A DNA stretch of 64,000 nt from DAHUXD01 sp963736455 (GTDB taxonomy: Bacteria > Acidobacteriota > Thermoanaerobaculia > UBA5066 > Gp7-AA6), in the NCBI GenBank assembly GCA_963736455.1, contig CAVTON010000001.1, positions 1,612,001 through 1,676,000 on the forward strand. The letters are read 5' to 3'. Below the pieces are notes generated by a model, which was not told where the DNA came from, did no database searches, and was given only the letters and a program-made list of their open reading frames with translations. Positions 12,110 through 19,573 of this stretch are shown here, piece by piece (positions within the stretch are counted from its first letter, which is position 1; each line of letters opens with the position of its first letter). The position numbers were made by a program, and so were the translations under genes.

Positions 12110-12472
12110 CTAGAGGAGAGCGGGAGGGGCTCGGGAGCCGTGGGATCGGACTCCACAGGAGACCGGCGAGAGCGCCGAGAGGGTGGCGCGGAAATAGGCG
12201 AGGGCGAGCGGAGCCTCGCGGCACAGTTCGGGCGCGGCGCCCACGGAGCGCTGGCTCTGGCAGGCGAGGCACGGATCGTCCTTGACGCGGACGCCGGAGT
12301 GCCAGTGCGCGGCGCGCGAGAGCGGGCTGTGGCTCGAGAGAACGCGCTCGAGGGACCCTCCGGCAACGGGGCCGGCCAGATCCTCGTGGTGGTGCAGCCC
12401 TGCGGCCGCCAGCACTCCGAGGAGCAGGATCCCGGCCGCGAAGCGGCGCCCGAGCCCGCGAGGAAGCGTCAT
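12110..12472 (-). CDS. Small exported His/CxAC protein, upstream of the TonB receptor
   Basis: A 120-residue protein of no named family, loosely reminiscent of DUF2946-type proteins. An N-terminal export or anchor helix (AAGILLLGVLAAAG) ends directly at H27-H28-H29. The motif VKDDPCLACQ puts CxxC at residues 68-71, and the tail has SRAPP. A second protein at 16472 has the same layout, with CxAC at exactly 68-71. The clustered His and Cys suggest metal or haem binding at the periplasmic face (inference). It lies 89 bases upstream of the receptor gene. TAGGCT is 9 bases before the ATG and there is no clear ribosome site. Confidence 0.7.
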   Translation of the reverse strand: MTLPRGLGRRFAAGILLLGVLAAAGLHHHEDLAGPVAGGSLERVLSSHSPLSRAAHWHSGVRVKDDPCLACQSQRSVGAAPELCREAPLALAYFRATLSALSPVSCGVRSHGSRAPPALL

Positions 12473-12481
12473 CCTGCAGTG

Positions 12482-12487
12482 AGCCTA
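12482..12487 (-). promoter_or_regulatory. -10 box (TAGGCT) of the small CxAC gene
   Basis: TAGGCT on the minus strand ends 9 bases before the ATG at 12472. It may drive the small gene and the TonB receptor together. Confidence 0.35.
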
Positions 12488-12518
12488 GGGCAGGCGGCGC
12501 GCCCGGTCAACCAATTCC

Positions 12519-14498
12519 CTACTCGATCTGCTTGATCGCCGCCTCCGCCGCCCAGCGGATGCGCGGGTGCTCCGCGAGCTTCTTCAGGAGAGGCAGCGCC
12601 GGCGTCGCGGCCGGCCTGCCGATCGCGCCGAGCGCCGAGGCGCACGCGCGCAGGACGTGGATCTGCTCGTCCTTCACGGAGCAGGCCGCCATGAGGGCCG
12701 GCACCGCGGGAGCCGCGCCCTTGCCGATCGCGGCGATCGCATTGCCCGCCATCAGGCGGACGTTCGGATCCGGATCCCTCAGCGCCTTCTCGAGAGCGGG
12801 AAGGGCCGGCAGCGCCGCGGGGCCGCGATCCTTGAGCGCCATCGCGGCGAGACCCCGCGTGGTGCCATCGGGGTCCGAGAGGGCGGCCGCGAGATCCGTC
12901 ACGCTGCCCGTGGGATTCTTCGGCTCCTTCGCGTTTGCGGCCGCGGCCCAGGCGGCGGCCCCGGTCTTCGCGAGCACGATGTCGTCCACGCCGAGCGTGT
13001 AGCCGCTCGAATCCTCGCGCTTGCCGACGCAGACGAACGTCAGCGTGTGGCGGCCCTTCGTCAGTCGCGGCCAGCCGATCTGGAAGTCGTTGCCGACGTA
13101 GGTCTCGTACGCGTAGCCGTCGTACTGGGTCTGGGGCCGCACGTCCGCGCCCGGCTCGTGCTCGAGCACGGGCGAGGTCGGAGGCTTGCCGTCGAGCAGA
13201 ACCGTGTACACGCCGTAGTCGGAGCCCGAGGCCATCTGCGCATAGAGCTCGTAGTCGCCGTTCTCCGGCACGTCGAAGGGAATCGTGACCTTCGAGCCGG
13301 CGCCCTCGCCCTCGAAGACCACGACGTCCTTGGACCAGAAGAGGTCCGGAAAGACCGAGACCTTCCCCTTTTCGGCCTGGATCTGCGGCAGCGAATTCTC
13401 GACCTCGATCTGGAGCGCGTTGCCCTGCGGCAGACGCGCCGGTCCGTAGGGCACGGGCGGCTGGTCGAGGGCGATGCCGTCCTGGTACCAGTACGCGACA
13501 CTGGACATCAGGTCCACGCGGTCTCCGAAGCCGGACTTCACCGAGCCGTCGGCGTTGAAGGTCCAGCCCTTGTGCTCGATCTCGACCATCAGCGACTTCT
13601 GGAACGGCACGGGATCCGGGAGATGCCAGCGGTAGGCCGTCATGCGCGAGCCGAGCCCCGTGCCCTCGGCGACCGTCACGCCGTAATACGGCGCGTCGTT
13701 GACGTGAAGGCCCCAGGCGTCGTTGAAGTAGTCCTCGCTCCCCGTGCCTTCGATCGAGGGGTACTTCTCGCCGTCGACGTAGAAGTGGTCGTCGCCCTCT
13801 CCGAACCATCCGGCCTCGGCCTGCACGACCGACATCACGGTGCCGACGTAGTGCCCCCTCCCGGTCACCTTCAGGAACTCGTAGGGCTTGCCGTCGGCCG
13901 GCGCCGGAAGGGCCTGCCGGTAGCGCGCGTGGAAGTACGGCGTGTGCGCCGGAAGCGACGGGAGCTTCTCCCAGTCCACGTGGTAATAGAGATTGGCGAC
14001 GCGCCGGCGTCCCTCGTTGGTGATCGTGACGCGGCACGACTTCTGGAACGGCATCGGCCAGTAGCTGTTGCGGGCCCGTCCATCGGAGCTGTCGACGACC
14101 ATCAGCGACTTGACCTTCGCCTCGAAGCCGTGGCCGACCGCGAAGAAGTCGCCGACCGGAGCATCGACGCTCGGCGTCGCGCTTCCGTCGTAATAGACGC
14201 GCAGGCGCAGAAGCCTCGGCCAGCCGTATTCGTTGTCCGCGATCGTCACCCACATGTGCGTCACGACGCCGGGTCCGGCCAGGTCCGCGAGGACCGTCGT
14301 CTCGCCGGGGATCGGACGCTTGCTGTCGTCGTTCGAGTTCCAGTCGGGGTTGTTCGACGAGGACCGATGCGCGCTGAAGTCCTTGAGCTCGAGCAACCCG
14401 TAGGGATCGGGCAGCCCGGGCACCGGCTGTTGCGGCCACGCGGCCGGCGCGGCTCCCAGAAGCAGGGCAAGACCCGCCATGGCGACGCGCGATCTCAT
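12519..14498 (-). CDS. DUF2961 / GH172-family glycoside hydrolase with C-terminal HEAT repeats
   Basis: A 659-residue secreted protein. After a signal peptide (MAGLALLLGAAPAAWPQ) the DUF2961/GH172 domain spans about residues 30-330 and contains the family motif GTGSEDYFNDAWG. GH172 enzymes act on furanose sugars such as fructose or D-arabinose. A beta-rich middle part follows (VVVFEGEGAGSKVTIPFDVP; about 400-520), which looks like a carbohydrate-binding module. The last 130 residues are HEAT-like repeats (RGLAAMALKDRGPAALPAL; RLMAGNAIAAIGKGA; ACASALGAIGRPAATPAL). GGGAGG precedes the ATG at 14498. The HEAT tail on a sugar enzyme is unusual and may serve protein contacts. Confidence 0.88.
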   Translation of the reverse strand: MRSRVAMAGLALLLGAAPAAWPQQPVPGLPDPYGLLELKDFSAHRSSSNNPDWNSNDDSKRPIPGETTVLADLAGPGVVTHMWVTIADNEYGWPRLLRLRVYYDGSATPSVDAPVGDFFAVGHGFEAKVKSLMVVDSSDGRARNSYWPMPFQKSCRVTITNEGRRRVANLYYHVDWEKLPSLPAHTPYFHARYRQALPAPADGKPYEFLKVTGRGHYVGTVMSVVQAEAGWFGEGDDHFYVDGEKYPSIEGTGSEDYFNDAWGLHVNDAPYYGVTVAEGTGLGSRMTAYRWHLPDPVPFQKSLMVEIEHKGWTFNADGSVKSGFGDRVDLMSSVAYWYQDGIALDQPPVPYGPARLPQGNALQIEVENSLPQIQAEKGKVSVFPDLFWSKDVVVFEGEGAGSKVTIPFDVPENGDYELYAQMASGSDYGVYTVLLDGKPPTSPVLEHEPGADVRPQTQYDGYAYETYVGNDFQIGWPRLTKGRHTLTFVCVGKREDSSGYTLGVDDIVLAKTGAAAWAAAANAKEPKNPTGSVTDLAAALSDPDGTTRGLAAMALKDRGPAALPALPALEKALRDPDPNVRLMAGNAIAAIGKGAAPAVPALMAACSVKDEQIHVLRACASALGAIGRPAATPALPLLKKLAEHPRIRWAAEAAIKQIE

Positions 14499-14516
14499 GA
14501 ATCCTCCCGTGCGGGG

Positions 14517-14522
14517 TATCCT
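14517..14522 (+). promoter_or_regulatory. -10 box (TATCCT) of the metallophosphoesterase gene
   Basis: TATCCT lies 10 bases before the ATG at 14533, which has no ribosome site. It falls in the 34-base divergent gap with the GH172 gene. Confidence 0.35.
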
Positions 14523-14532
14523 ATCCGTCCCC

Positions 14533-15393
14533 ATGCGAATCCGAATGGCGATTCTGATGCTCGCGATCGCCGGGGCGGCCGCCGCGGCCGAGGACCCGGT
14601 GCTCGTCGGCGCCGGAGACATCGCCGACTGCAAGACGCTCTCCGGTGCGGCCAAGACGGCGGCCCTCCTCGATCAGATCCCCGGCACGGTCTTCACGCTG
14701 GGAGACAACGCGTACCTCAGCGGCACGCCGCGGGAGTTCGCCGACTGCTACGGTCCGACCTGGGGACGGCACCGGGGCCGGACGCGGCCGGTCGTCGGCA
14801 ACCACGACTACCGGACCGCCTTCGCGAACGGCTACTTCGACTATTTCGGCGCGGCGGCGGGAGACCGGACGAAGGGCTACTACAGCTATGACGTCGGCGC
14901 GTGGCACGTCGTGGTCGTCAACAGCAACTGCGCCCAGGTCGCGGGCTGCAAGATCGGCTCGCCCCAGGTCGAGTGGCTGCGCGAGGATCTCGCGGCTCAT
15001 CCCGCGCCGTGCACGCTCGCCATGTGGCACCACCCGCGTTTCTCCTCCGGGAGGGAGCATGGAGACGATCCCGGCATGCGGGACCTCTGGCAGGTTCTCT
15101 ACGACGCGCATGCCGAGCTCGTCCTTTCGGGCCACGACCACGACTACGAGCGGTTCGCTCCGATGGACGCCGGCGGCCGGGTCGACCGCGAGCACGGTGT
15201 CCGGCAGATCGTCGCCGGCACCGGGGGACGCGAGCTCTACCCCTGGGCCGCGACCCGCACCGGAAGCGAGGTCAGGAACAACGAGACCTTCGGAGTCCTG
15301 AAGCTGACGCTCCATCCGGGGAGCTACGACTGGGAGTTCATTCCGGTCGAGGGCGGCACGTTCCACGACAGCGGCAGCGAGAAGTGCCACTAG
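14533..15393 (+). CDS. Secreted calcineurin-like metallophosphoesterase
   Basis: A 286-residue purple-acid-phosphatase-like enzyme. A signal peptide (MAILMLAIAGAAAAA) precedes the metal motifs: GAGDIADC (for the first D-x-H/D site), FTLGDNAY (GD-x-x-Y), GNHDY (GNHD), WHHPRF and SGHDHDYER (GHxH). Six cysteines suit an extracytoplasmic protein. The start at 14533 places the signal peptide at the N terminus and avoids overlap with the divergent GH172 gene. The substrate is unknown; phosphate scavenging from esters is plausible. Confidence 0.88.
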   Translation: MRIRMAILMLAIAGAAAAAEDPVLVGAGDIADCKTLSGAAKTAALLDQIPGTVFTLGDNAYLSGTPREFADCYGPTWGRHRGRTRPVVGNHDYRTAFANGYFDYFGAAAGDRTKGYYSYDVGAWHVVVVNSNCAQVAGCKIGSPQVEWLREDLAAHPAPCTLAMWHHPRFSSGREHGDDPGMRDLWQVLYDAHAELVLSGHDHDYERFAPMDAGGRVDREHGVRQIVAGTGGRELYPWAATRTGSEVRNNETFGVLKLTLHPGSYDWEFIPVEGGTFHDSGSEKCH

Positions 15394-15420
15394 GCGAAAA
15401 GAATGGAGACGGAGACGGCC

Positions 15421-15678
15421 ATGGCCGATGAAGACCCCCACCTGAAACAGATCCGAGACGTCACGCCGAGCGCGAAGGGCTGCGAAGAATGCCTGAAAAT
15501 GGGCGACCGCTGGGTTCACCTGCGCCTGTGCCTGTCGTGCGGCCACGTGGGGTGCTGCGACTCGTCGAAAAACAAGCACGCGAGCGCTCACTTCCGGGCG
15601 ACGAAACATCCCATCGTGCGCTCCCTCGAGCCCGGAGAAGACTGGCGCTGGTGCTACGTGGACGAGGCGTTCGTCTGA
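15421..15678 (+). CDS. UBP-type zinc-finger protein
   Basis: An 85-residue protein that is almost wholly a ZnF-UBP domain. The pattern is CEECLKMGDRWVHLRLCLSCGHVGCCD followed by H-x3-H (residues about 21-58) and HPIVRSLEPGEDWRWCY, as in bacterial UBP zinc fingers. In eukaryotes this fold binds the ubiquitin C terminus; the role in bacteria is unclear, perhaps binding a peptide tail. The ATG at 15421 is preferred for its GGAG site; an in-frame ATG at 15403 would add six residues. It follows the phosphoesterase by 27 bases. Confidence 0.88.
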   Translation: MADEDPHLKQIRDVTPSAKGCEECLKMGDRWVHLRLCLSCGHVGCCDSSKNKHASAHFRATKHPIVRSLEPGEDWRWCYVDEAFV

Positions 15679-15688
15679 GCCGGACGGC

Positions 15689-16405
15689 TCAAAACGCGTA
15701 CGTCACCCCCCCCGTGACGATCAGGCTCGAGTACCAGCTCGCCCGGTAGAAGTAGCAGCCCGCCGAGTCGCAGAACGCGGCGTCGCCGGCTTTCCCGACG
15801 TTTCCGTACATCTCGTCGAGCCGGATGTCCGCTCGGACCGCGAAGCGGCGGTCGAGGAACGCCCTGGCGCCGAGGCCCGCAGCGACGGCGAGGTTCGCTC
15901 CCCCGAAGGACTGCCCGGTGGTGGCGCCTCCCAGGCCGAAGATCGCGTACGGCTGAAACGAGCCGCGCGCGAAATACCAGAGGCTCTCGAGCTCGATGAC
16001 GTTCACGGTCACGTTCCGGATCGGGGTCGGGGGGAACGTCGTGTACTGCTGTGCCGGGCTCGTTTGGAGCCAGGAGATCTCGAAACCGAGCAGCCGGCTC
16101 GCGTCGCGGCCGAAGCTCAGGCCGAAGGCGGCGGCGTTTCCGAACCCGACTTCGGCCGACGCTGCCGCGGTCTTGTAGAGGTAAGGAGCGGTCAGGGAAT
16201 TCCAGCCGCCTCCGAAGGCGCTCGCCTGCCAGGGGCCGGCCACGTTCGGGATGGGCGCCTGCGCCCCCGCGATCGCCGAGAGGCCGCCGAGGGCCGCCGC
16301 CGCGGCGAGGACCCGGGCGTCGCGTCTGATCGAATCGCCGATCGCCGCGCGAAGGGTCGCGACGACGCTCGGCCTGGAGATCCATTGGTGGATGCGCAAC
16401 GGCAT
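15689..16405 (-). CDS. Outer-membrane beta-barrel protein (OmpA/Opa-like)
   Basis: A 238-residue protein with a long basic leader and signal peptide (VLAAAAALGGLSAIAGAQA, cleavage near residue 49). It then has alternating beta strands typical of a small porin-like barrel (AAAFGLSFGRDA; NVIELESLWYFAR; QPYAIFGLGGATTG; FAVRADIRLDEMYG) and ends in VTYAF with the terminal Phe expected for barrel insertion. The two cysteines in DSAGCYF and AFCDS could pair. GAGGAG lies just before the ATG. It sits 66 bases downstream of the second small CxAC protein gene, as the TonB receptor does with the first. Confidence 0.8.
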   Translation of the reverse strand: MPLRIHQWISRPSVVATLRAAIGDSIRRDARVLAAAAALGGLSAIAGAQAPIPNVAGPWQASAFGGGWNSLTAPYLYKTAAASAEVGFGNAAAFGLSFGRDASRLLGFEISWLQTSPAQQYTTFPPTPIRNVTVNVIELESLWYFARGSFQPYAIFGLGGATTGQSFGGANLAVAAGLGARAFLDRRFAVRADIRLDEMYGNVGKAGDAAFCDSAGCYFYRASWYSSLIVTGGVTYAF

Positions 16406-16427
16406 TTCTCCTCATGACGAAACCGTC

Positions 16428-16445
16428 CCCGGCGGCGCCGCCGGG
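16428..16445. repeat. Perfect GC palindrome between the small exported protein and barrel genes
   Basis: CCCGGCGGCGCCGCCGGG is an 18-base perfect palindrome in the 66-base gap. It has no T-run and is placed like the hairpin at 12065, between a CxAC gene and an outer-membrane gene. It could be an RNA hairpin or a protein-binding site. Confidence 0.45.
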
Positions 16446-16471
16446 CGTTCTCGACGAGAAAACACGGAGGG

Positions 16472-16837
16472 TCAGGAGGCGGACGGAGGGGCGCGGGAGC
16501 TGGTCCCCGAGGCGAGGAGCGCCGGCGCGGCACGGGGAAACGGACCGGCGTGGTGCGCGGAGAGCCGGAGTGGCGGCGTCAGGAAGAGAAGGATCGCCGG
16601 CGACGTGACGAAGTCGTGCGGAAAGCAGGCGAAGCACGACTCGTCCTGCACGAGCAGCCCGGGGTAGAGGCCGGTCTCGAGGCTGCCGGGGCCCGGGATC
16701 AGGGTCAACGTGCCGGAATTGCTGGGCCGGTCGGACAGCAGGTCCGCGATCGGATCGAGATGGTGGTGAGGGGCGGCCGCCGCTCCCAGGAAGAGCGCCA
16801 GGAGATACAGGGCGGGAAACCGACGCCAGCCGCGCAT
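16472..16837 (-). CDS. Small exported His/CxAC protein, upstream of the outer-membrane barrel
   Basis: A 121-residue homologue of the protein at 12110. The N-terminal hydrophobic segment (FPALYLLALFLGAAAAP) ends at H24-H25-H26, and VQDESCFACF puts CxxC at residues 68-71, the same as its paralogue. A second hydrophobic stretch (ILLFLTPPLRL) follows, then HH and an SSRAPPSAS tail. The shared features are HHH after the helix, V-x-D-(D/E)-x-C-x-A-C and S-R-A-P-P. Overall identity is otherwise low, so the two copies are old. TATAGT lies 10 bases before the ATG. It is probably cotranscribed with the barrel gene. Confidence 0.7.
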   Translation of the reverse strand: MRGWRRFPALYLLALFLGAAAAPHHHLDPIADLLSDRPSNSGTLTLIPGPGSLETGLYPGLLVQDESCFACFPHDFVTSPAILLFLTPPLRLSAHHAGPFPRAAPALLASGTSSRAPPSAS

Positions 16838-16847
16838 GGACTCGCTG

Positions 16848-16853
16848 ACTATA
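16848..16853 (-). promoter_or_regulatory. -10 box (TATAGT) of the small CxAC gene
   Basis: TATAGT differs from TATAAT by one base and ends 10 bases before the ATG at 16837. The start has no ribosome site. Confidence 0.5.
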
Positions 16854-16899
16854 CGGCCCGAGTCGCGGCGACGTTTCGGGACCGCCCTCGCGCAGCGGA

Positions 16900-16905
16900 T
16901 AGAAT
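16900..16905 (+). promoter_or_regulatory. -10 box (TAGAAT) of the acyltransferase operon
   Basis: TAGAAT lies 9 bases before the GTG at 16915. It probably drives the plus-strand operon that runs to 21039. Confidence 0.45.
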
Positions 16906-16914
16906 CGCCCCCCG

Positions 16915-17688
16915 GTGGAAGACCGGCGCCGGCGAATCTACGAGCTGAGCCCCTTCGCGGTGCCGCTTTCGTATTTCTGGTGGTTCGCCAACGTCGTCAT
17001 CATTCTTCTCTGGGCGCCGTTCATGGGGCTGTTCCGCCTCGTCACCCGCCGCTCGGACCCCGGCCGGCACCGCATCGGCCGGATCCTGCGCAACGCCGGC
17101 GTCGTCGGAATCCGCCTGAACCCGTTCTGGGACTTCCGCGTCGTGGACTCGGTTCACCCGGACGCGCGCCGGCCGTATCTCTTCGTCTCGAACCATCGCT
17201 CCATGGCCGACGTCTGGCTCTTCTCGATGCTGCCGTGGGAGATGAAGTTCCTGTCGAAGGAGTCGGTGTTCAAGATCCCGGTGCTCGGCTGGGAGATGAA
17301 GCTCGCGGGCGACATACCCCTCTCGCGCGGCGACCGGGGAAGCGCCCGCCGCGCGATGCTCGACATGCGCCAGCGCCTCCTCGACCATAGCTCGGTCGTC
17401 GTCTTCCCGGAAGGCACGCGGAGCGTGGACGGAAGCCTGGGCCCGTTCCGCGAGGGGGCCTTCCGGCTCGCCATCGACCTCGGCATCGACATCGTTCCGC
17501 TCGCCGTCTCCGGAACCGAGACGGCTCTGCCGAAGCACTCCATGGTCTTTCAGCGCACGACGGCCACGGTCGAGGTTCTGCCGCCCGTCTCCGTCGGGGG
17601 ACTCTCCCCCGCCGACGCCCCGGCGCTGGCGGCCCGCGTCCGCGACGACATCGCCCGGGCGCTCCATCTCGAGGCGAAGGCGTCGTGA
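16915..17688 (+). CDS. 1-acyl-glycerol-3-phosphate acyltransferase (PlsC family)
   Basis: A 257-residue membrane-bound acyltransferase of phospholipid synthesis. A hydrophobic N-terminal helix (WFANVVIILLWAPFMGLF) anchors it. NHRSMAD gives the catalytic H94-x4-D99; FPEGTRS is the glycerophosphate-binding motif, and VPLAVSGTE is also conserved. It starts at a GTG with no ribosome site and a -10-like TAGAAT 9 bases before. The stop overlaps the next start by 4 bases, so it heads a tightly packed operon. Confidence 0.92.
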   Translation: MEDRRRRIYELSPFAVPLSYFWWFANVVIILLWAPFMGLFRLVTRRSDPGRHRIGRILRNAGVVGIRLNPFWDFRVVDSVHPDARRPYLFVSNHRSMADVWLFSMLPWEMKFLSKESVFKIPVLGWEMKLAGDIPLSRGDRGSARRAMLDMRQRLLDHSSVVVFPEGTRSVDGSLGPFREGAFRLAIDLGIDIVPLAVSGTETALPKHSMVFQRTTATVEVLPPVSVGGLSPADAPALAARVRDDIARALHLEAKAS

Positions 17689-18650
17689 ACGAACCGAGCA
17701 TGACGCTCGTCCTCGAGGCGCGGCGAGCGCTCGCGGGACACATTCGCTCGACGCCGATCGAGGAGTCGCCGGCCCTCTCGGAAATGGCCGGCGCCCCCGT
17801 TTTCCTCAAGCTCGAGTGTCTGCAGCGGACGGGCTCCTTCAAGATCCGCGGCGCGTTCTTCGTGATGTCGCGTCTCGACGCGGACGCTCGCCGGCGCGGC
17901 GTCGTGACGTGCTCGGCCGGCAACCACGGCAAGGCGGTGGCCTCCGTCGCCCGGGAGCTCTCCATCCCCGCCGAGATCCACGTGCCCCGAAGCGTGGACG
18001 AGTCGAAGTATCGGGGCATGATCGCCCTCGGCGCACGCGTCGTGCGGTCGGAATTCGACGGCTTCGACGAAACCGAGCGGGTCGCGAAGGCCGAAGCCGA
18101 ACGCACCGGAAGACCATTTCTCACGGCGTTCGACGACCCGCTGATCCTCGCGGCCAACGGCGGAACGCTGGCGGCCGAGGTGCTCGAGGACTGCCCGGCG
18201 GCGCAGATCTTCCTGCTTCCCGTCGGAGGAGCGGGGCTGGCCGGCGGATTCGCCGTCTACGCAAAGACGGCGCTGCCCGGGAGCCGCATCGTCGGATGCC
18301 AGCACGCCCTCTCCCCGGCGCTCGCCCTGTCGCTCGAGCGCGGCGAGGCCGTCCTGACGCTGGCCCCGGTCGCGACGACGGCCGGCGGACTCGAGGGCGG
18401 CATCGGACGCACGGGCTTCGAGGCGCTGCGGCACCGCATCGACGGCGTGGCGCTCTTGACGGAGGAGGAGATCTTCGAGGCCGTACGCTTCATGCTCGAC
18501 CGGCACCAGTACCTCATCGAACCGTCGTCGGCCGTGACGGTCGCGGCCATCCTGACGGGCAAGGCCGCCCGCCTCGATGCGCCGGCGGTCGCCGTCATCT
18601 CCGGCCGGAACGTCGCCTTGCCGACGCTTCGCCGTATCCTCGCGCCATGA
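17685..18650 (+). CDS. Threonine/serine dehydratase-like PLP enzyme (fold type II)
   Basis: A 321-residue enzyme. The PLP lysine lies in GSFKIRGA (about residue 48), the substrate loop is SAGNHGKAVA, the phosphate-binding Gly loop is GGAGLAGG, and ISGRN is near the C terminus. Family members deaminate Ser or Thr, racemise Ser, or dehydrate beta-hydroxyaspartate or hydroxyectoine-derived amino acids. The gene overlaps both neighbours (GTGA and ATGA). Coupling to an ornithine-cyclodeaminase homologue recalls EutB/EutC and BhcB/BhcD pairs, where a dehydratase product is handled by the reductase; this parallel is inference. Confidence 0.88.
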   Translation: MNEPSMTLVLEARRALAGHIRSTPIEESPALSEMAGAPVFLKLECLQRTGSFKIRGAFFVMSRLDADARRRGVVTCSAGNHGKAVASVARELSIPAEIHVPRSVDESKYRGMIALGARVVRSEFDGFDETERVAKAEAERTGRPFLTAFDDPLILAANGGTLAAEVLEDCPAAQIFLLPVGGAGLAGGFAVYAKTALPGSRIVGCQHALSPALALSLERGEAVLTLAPVATTAGGLEGGIGRTGFEALRHRIDGVALLTEEEIFEAVRFMLDRHQYLIEPSSAVTVAAILTGKAARLDAPAVAVISGRNVALPTLRRILAP

Positions 18651-19573
18651 CGATCATCGGACAGGACGAGATCCGCCGGTCGGTGTCCCGCTCCGCGGCG
18701 ATCGCCGCAATGCGCGAGGCCGTGCTCGCGCAGTCGCGCGGCGACTGCGACACGCCGATGCCGATGCACCTCGACCTGTCGTCCGGCGGAGGCGGAGAGG
18801 TGCACATCAAGTCGAGCTACCGACGGGGGGGCCGGCGTTTCGCGCTGAAGGTCGCGGGAACCTACGCTCGCCGACCGTACGGGTCGATCGTCCTCGTGTC
18901 GGTCGAGACCGGTGAAACGGCCGCATACTTCGACGATGGCGGATACCTGACGGACCTGCGTACGGCGGCCGTCGCGGCAATGGTGTCCCGGGAGCTCGGA
19001 AGAACCGACTCCGAGATCGGGATCCTCGGAACCGGCGCCCAGGCCCGCCTGCAGGCTGAGCTCCACGCGGAAGTGCTTCCCCTTTCCCGGATCCACGTCT
19101 GGGGCCGAAACCCCGAGCGCGCGGCGGCCTGCGTCCGCGAGATCGGCGACCTCCTGCCGGGAATCCGGGTCGCCGCCGCCGGCTCGCCGGCCGAGGTGGC
19201 CGCGAGCGCGAAGCTGATCGTGACGGCGACGGCCGCGCGCGAGCCCCTGCTCCGGCTCAACGACCTGCGGCCGGGCACGCACGTGTCGGCGGTCGGCGCG
19301 GACACCCCCGGAAAGCAGGAGCTCGACGCCGGGATCCTTCGCCGCGCCTCGCTCCTGCTCGTCGACTCGGTGATCCAGTGCGCGAAGCTCGGCGAGCTGC
19401 AGCACGCGCCCTCCGAGACGGCTCGCGCCGTCGAGATCGGGGCCTTCTGCGCAACGCCTCCGGAATACGACCGCTCCGGGATCACCGTCGCCGACTTCAC
19501 CGGGCTCGGCGTCGAGGACCTCTTCCTCGCCGAGGCCTGCGCGAAGAGCCTCGCGCTCGGGAGCGCGGCGTGA
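18647..19573 (+). CDS. Ornithine cyclodeaminase / mu-crystallin family protein
   Basis: A 308-residue NAD(P)-binding protein. HIKSSYRRGG and RFALKVAGTY lie in the substrate domain and GILGTGAQARLQ is the Rossmann loop (about residue 127). HVSAVGADTPGKQEL and FTGLGVEDL are typical of the family. Members include ornithine cyclodeaminase, ketimine reductases, alanine dehydrogenase and iminosuccinate reductase. The missing substrate clue means the exact reaction cannot be named. The ATG overlaps the TGA of the dehydratase gene, and its own stop overlaps the GTG of the next gene. Confidence 0.9.
   Translation: MTIIGQDEIRRSVSRSAAIAAMREAVLAQSRGDCDTPMPMHLDLSSGGGGEVHIKSSYRRGGRRFALKVAGTYARRPYGSIVLVSVETGETAAYFDDGGYLTDLRTAAVAAMVSRELGRTDSEIGILGTGAQARLQAELHAEVLPLSRIHVWGRNPERAAACVREIGDLLPGIRVAAAGSPAEVAASAKLIVTATAAREPLLRLNDLRPGTHVSAVGADTPGKQELDAGILRRASLLLVDSVIQCAKLGELQHAPSETARAVEIGAFCATPPEYDRSGITVADFTGLGVEDLFLAEACAKSLALGSAA

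Noticed and set aside
9135..12113. 992-codon plus-strand open frame across the TonB receptor
   Set aside because: Arg/Asp/Val-rich low-complexity translation with no domain; it mirrors the receptor and arises from GC-rich codon use.
14533..15678. Read-through of the phosphoesterase stop into the zinc-finger gene, which is in the same frame
   Set aside because: The stop is TAG, the zinc-finger protein has its own ribosome site, and both proteins are complete alone.
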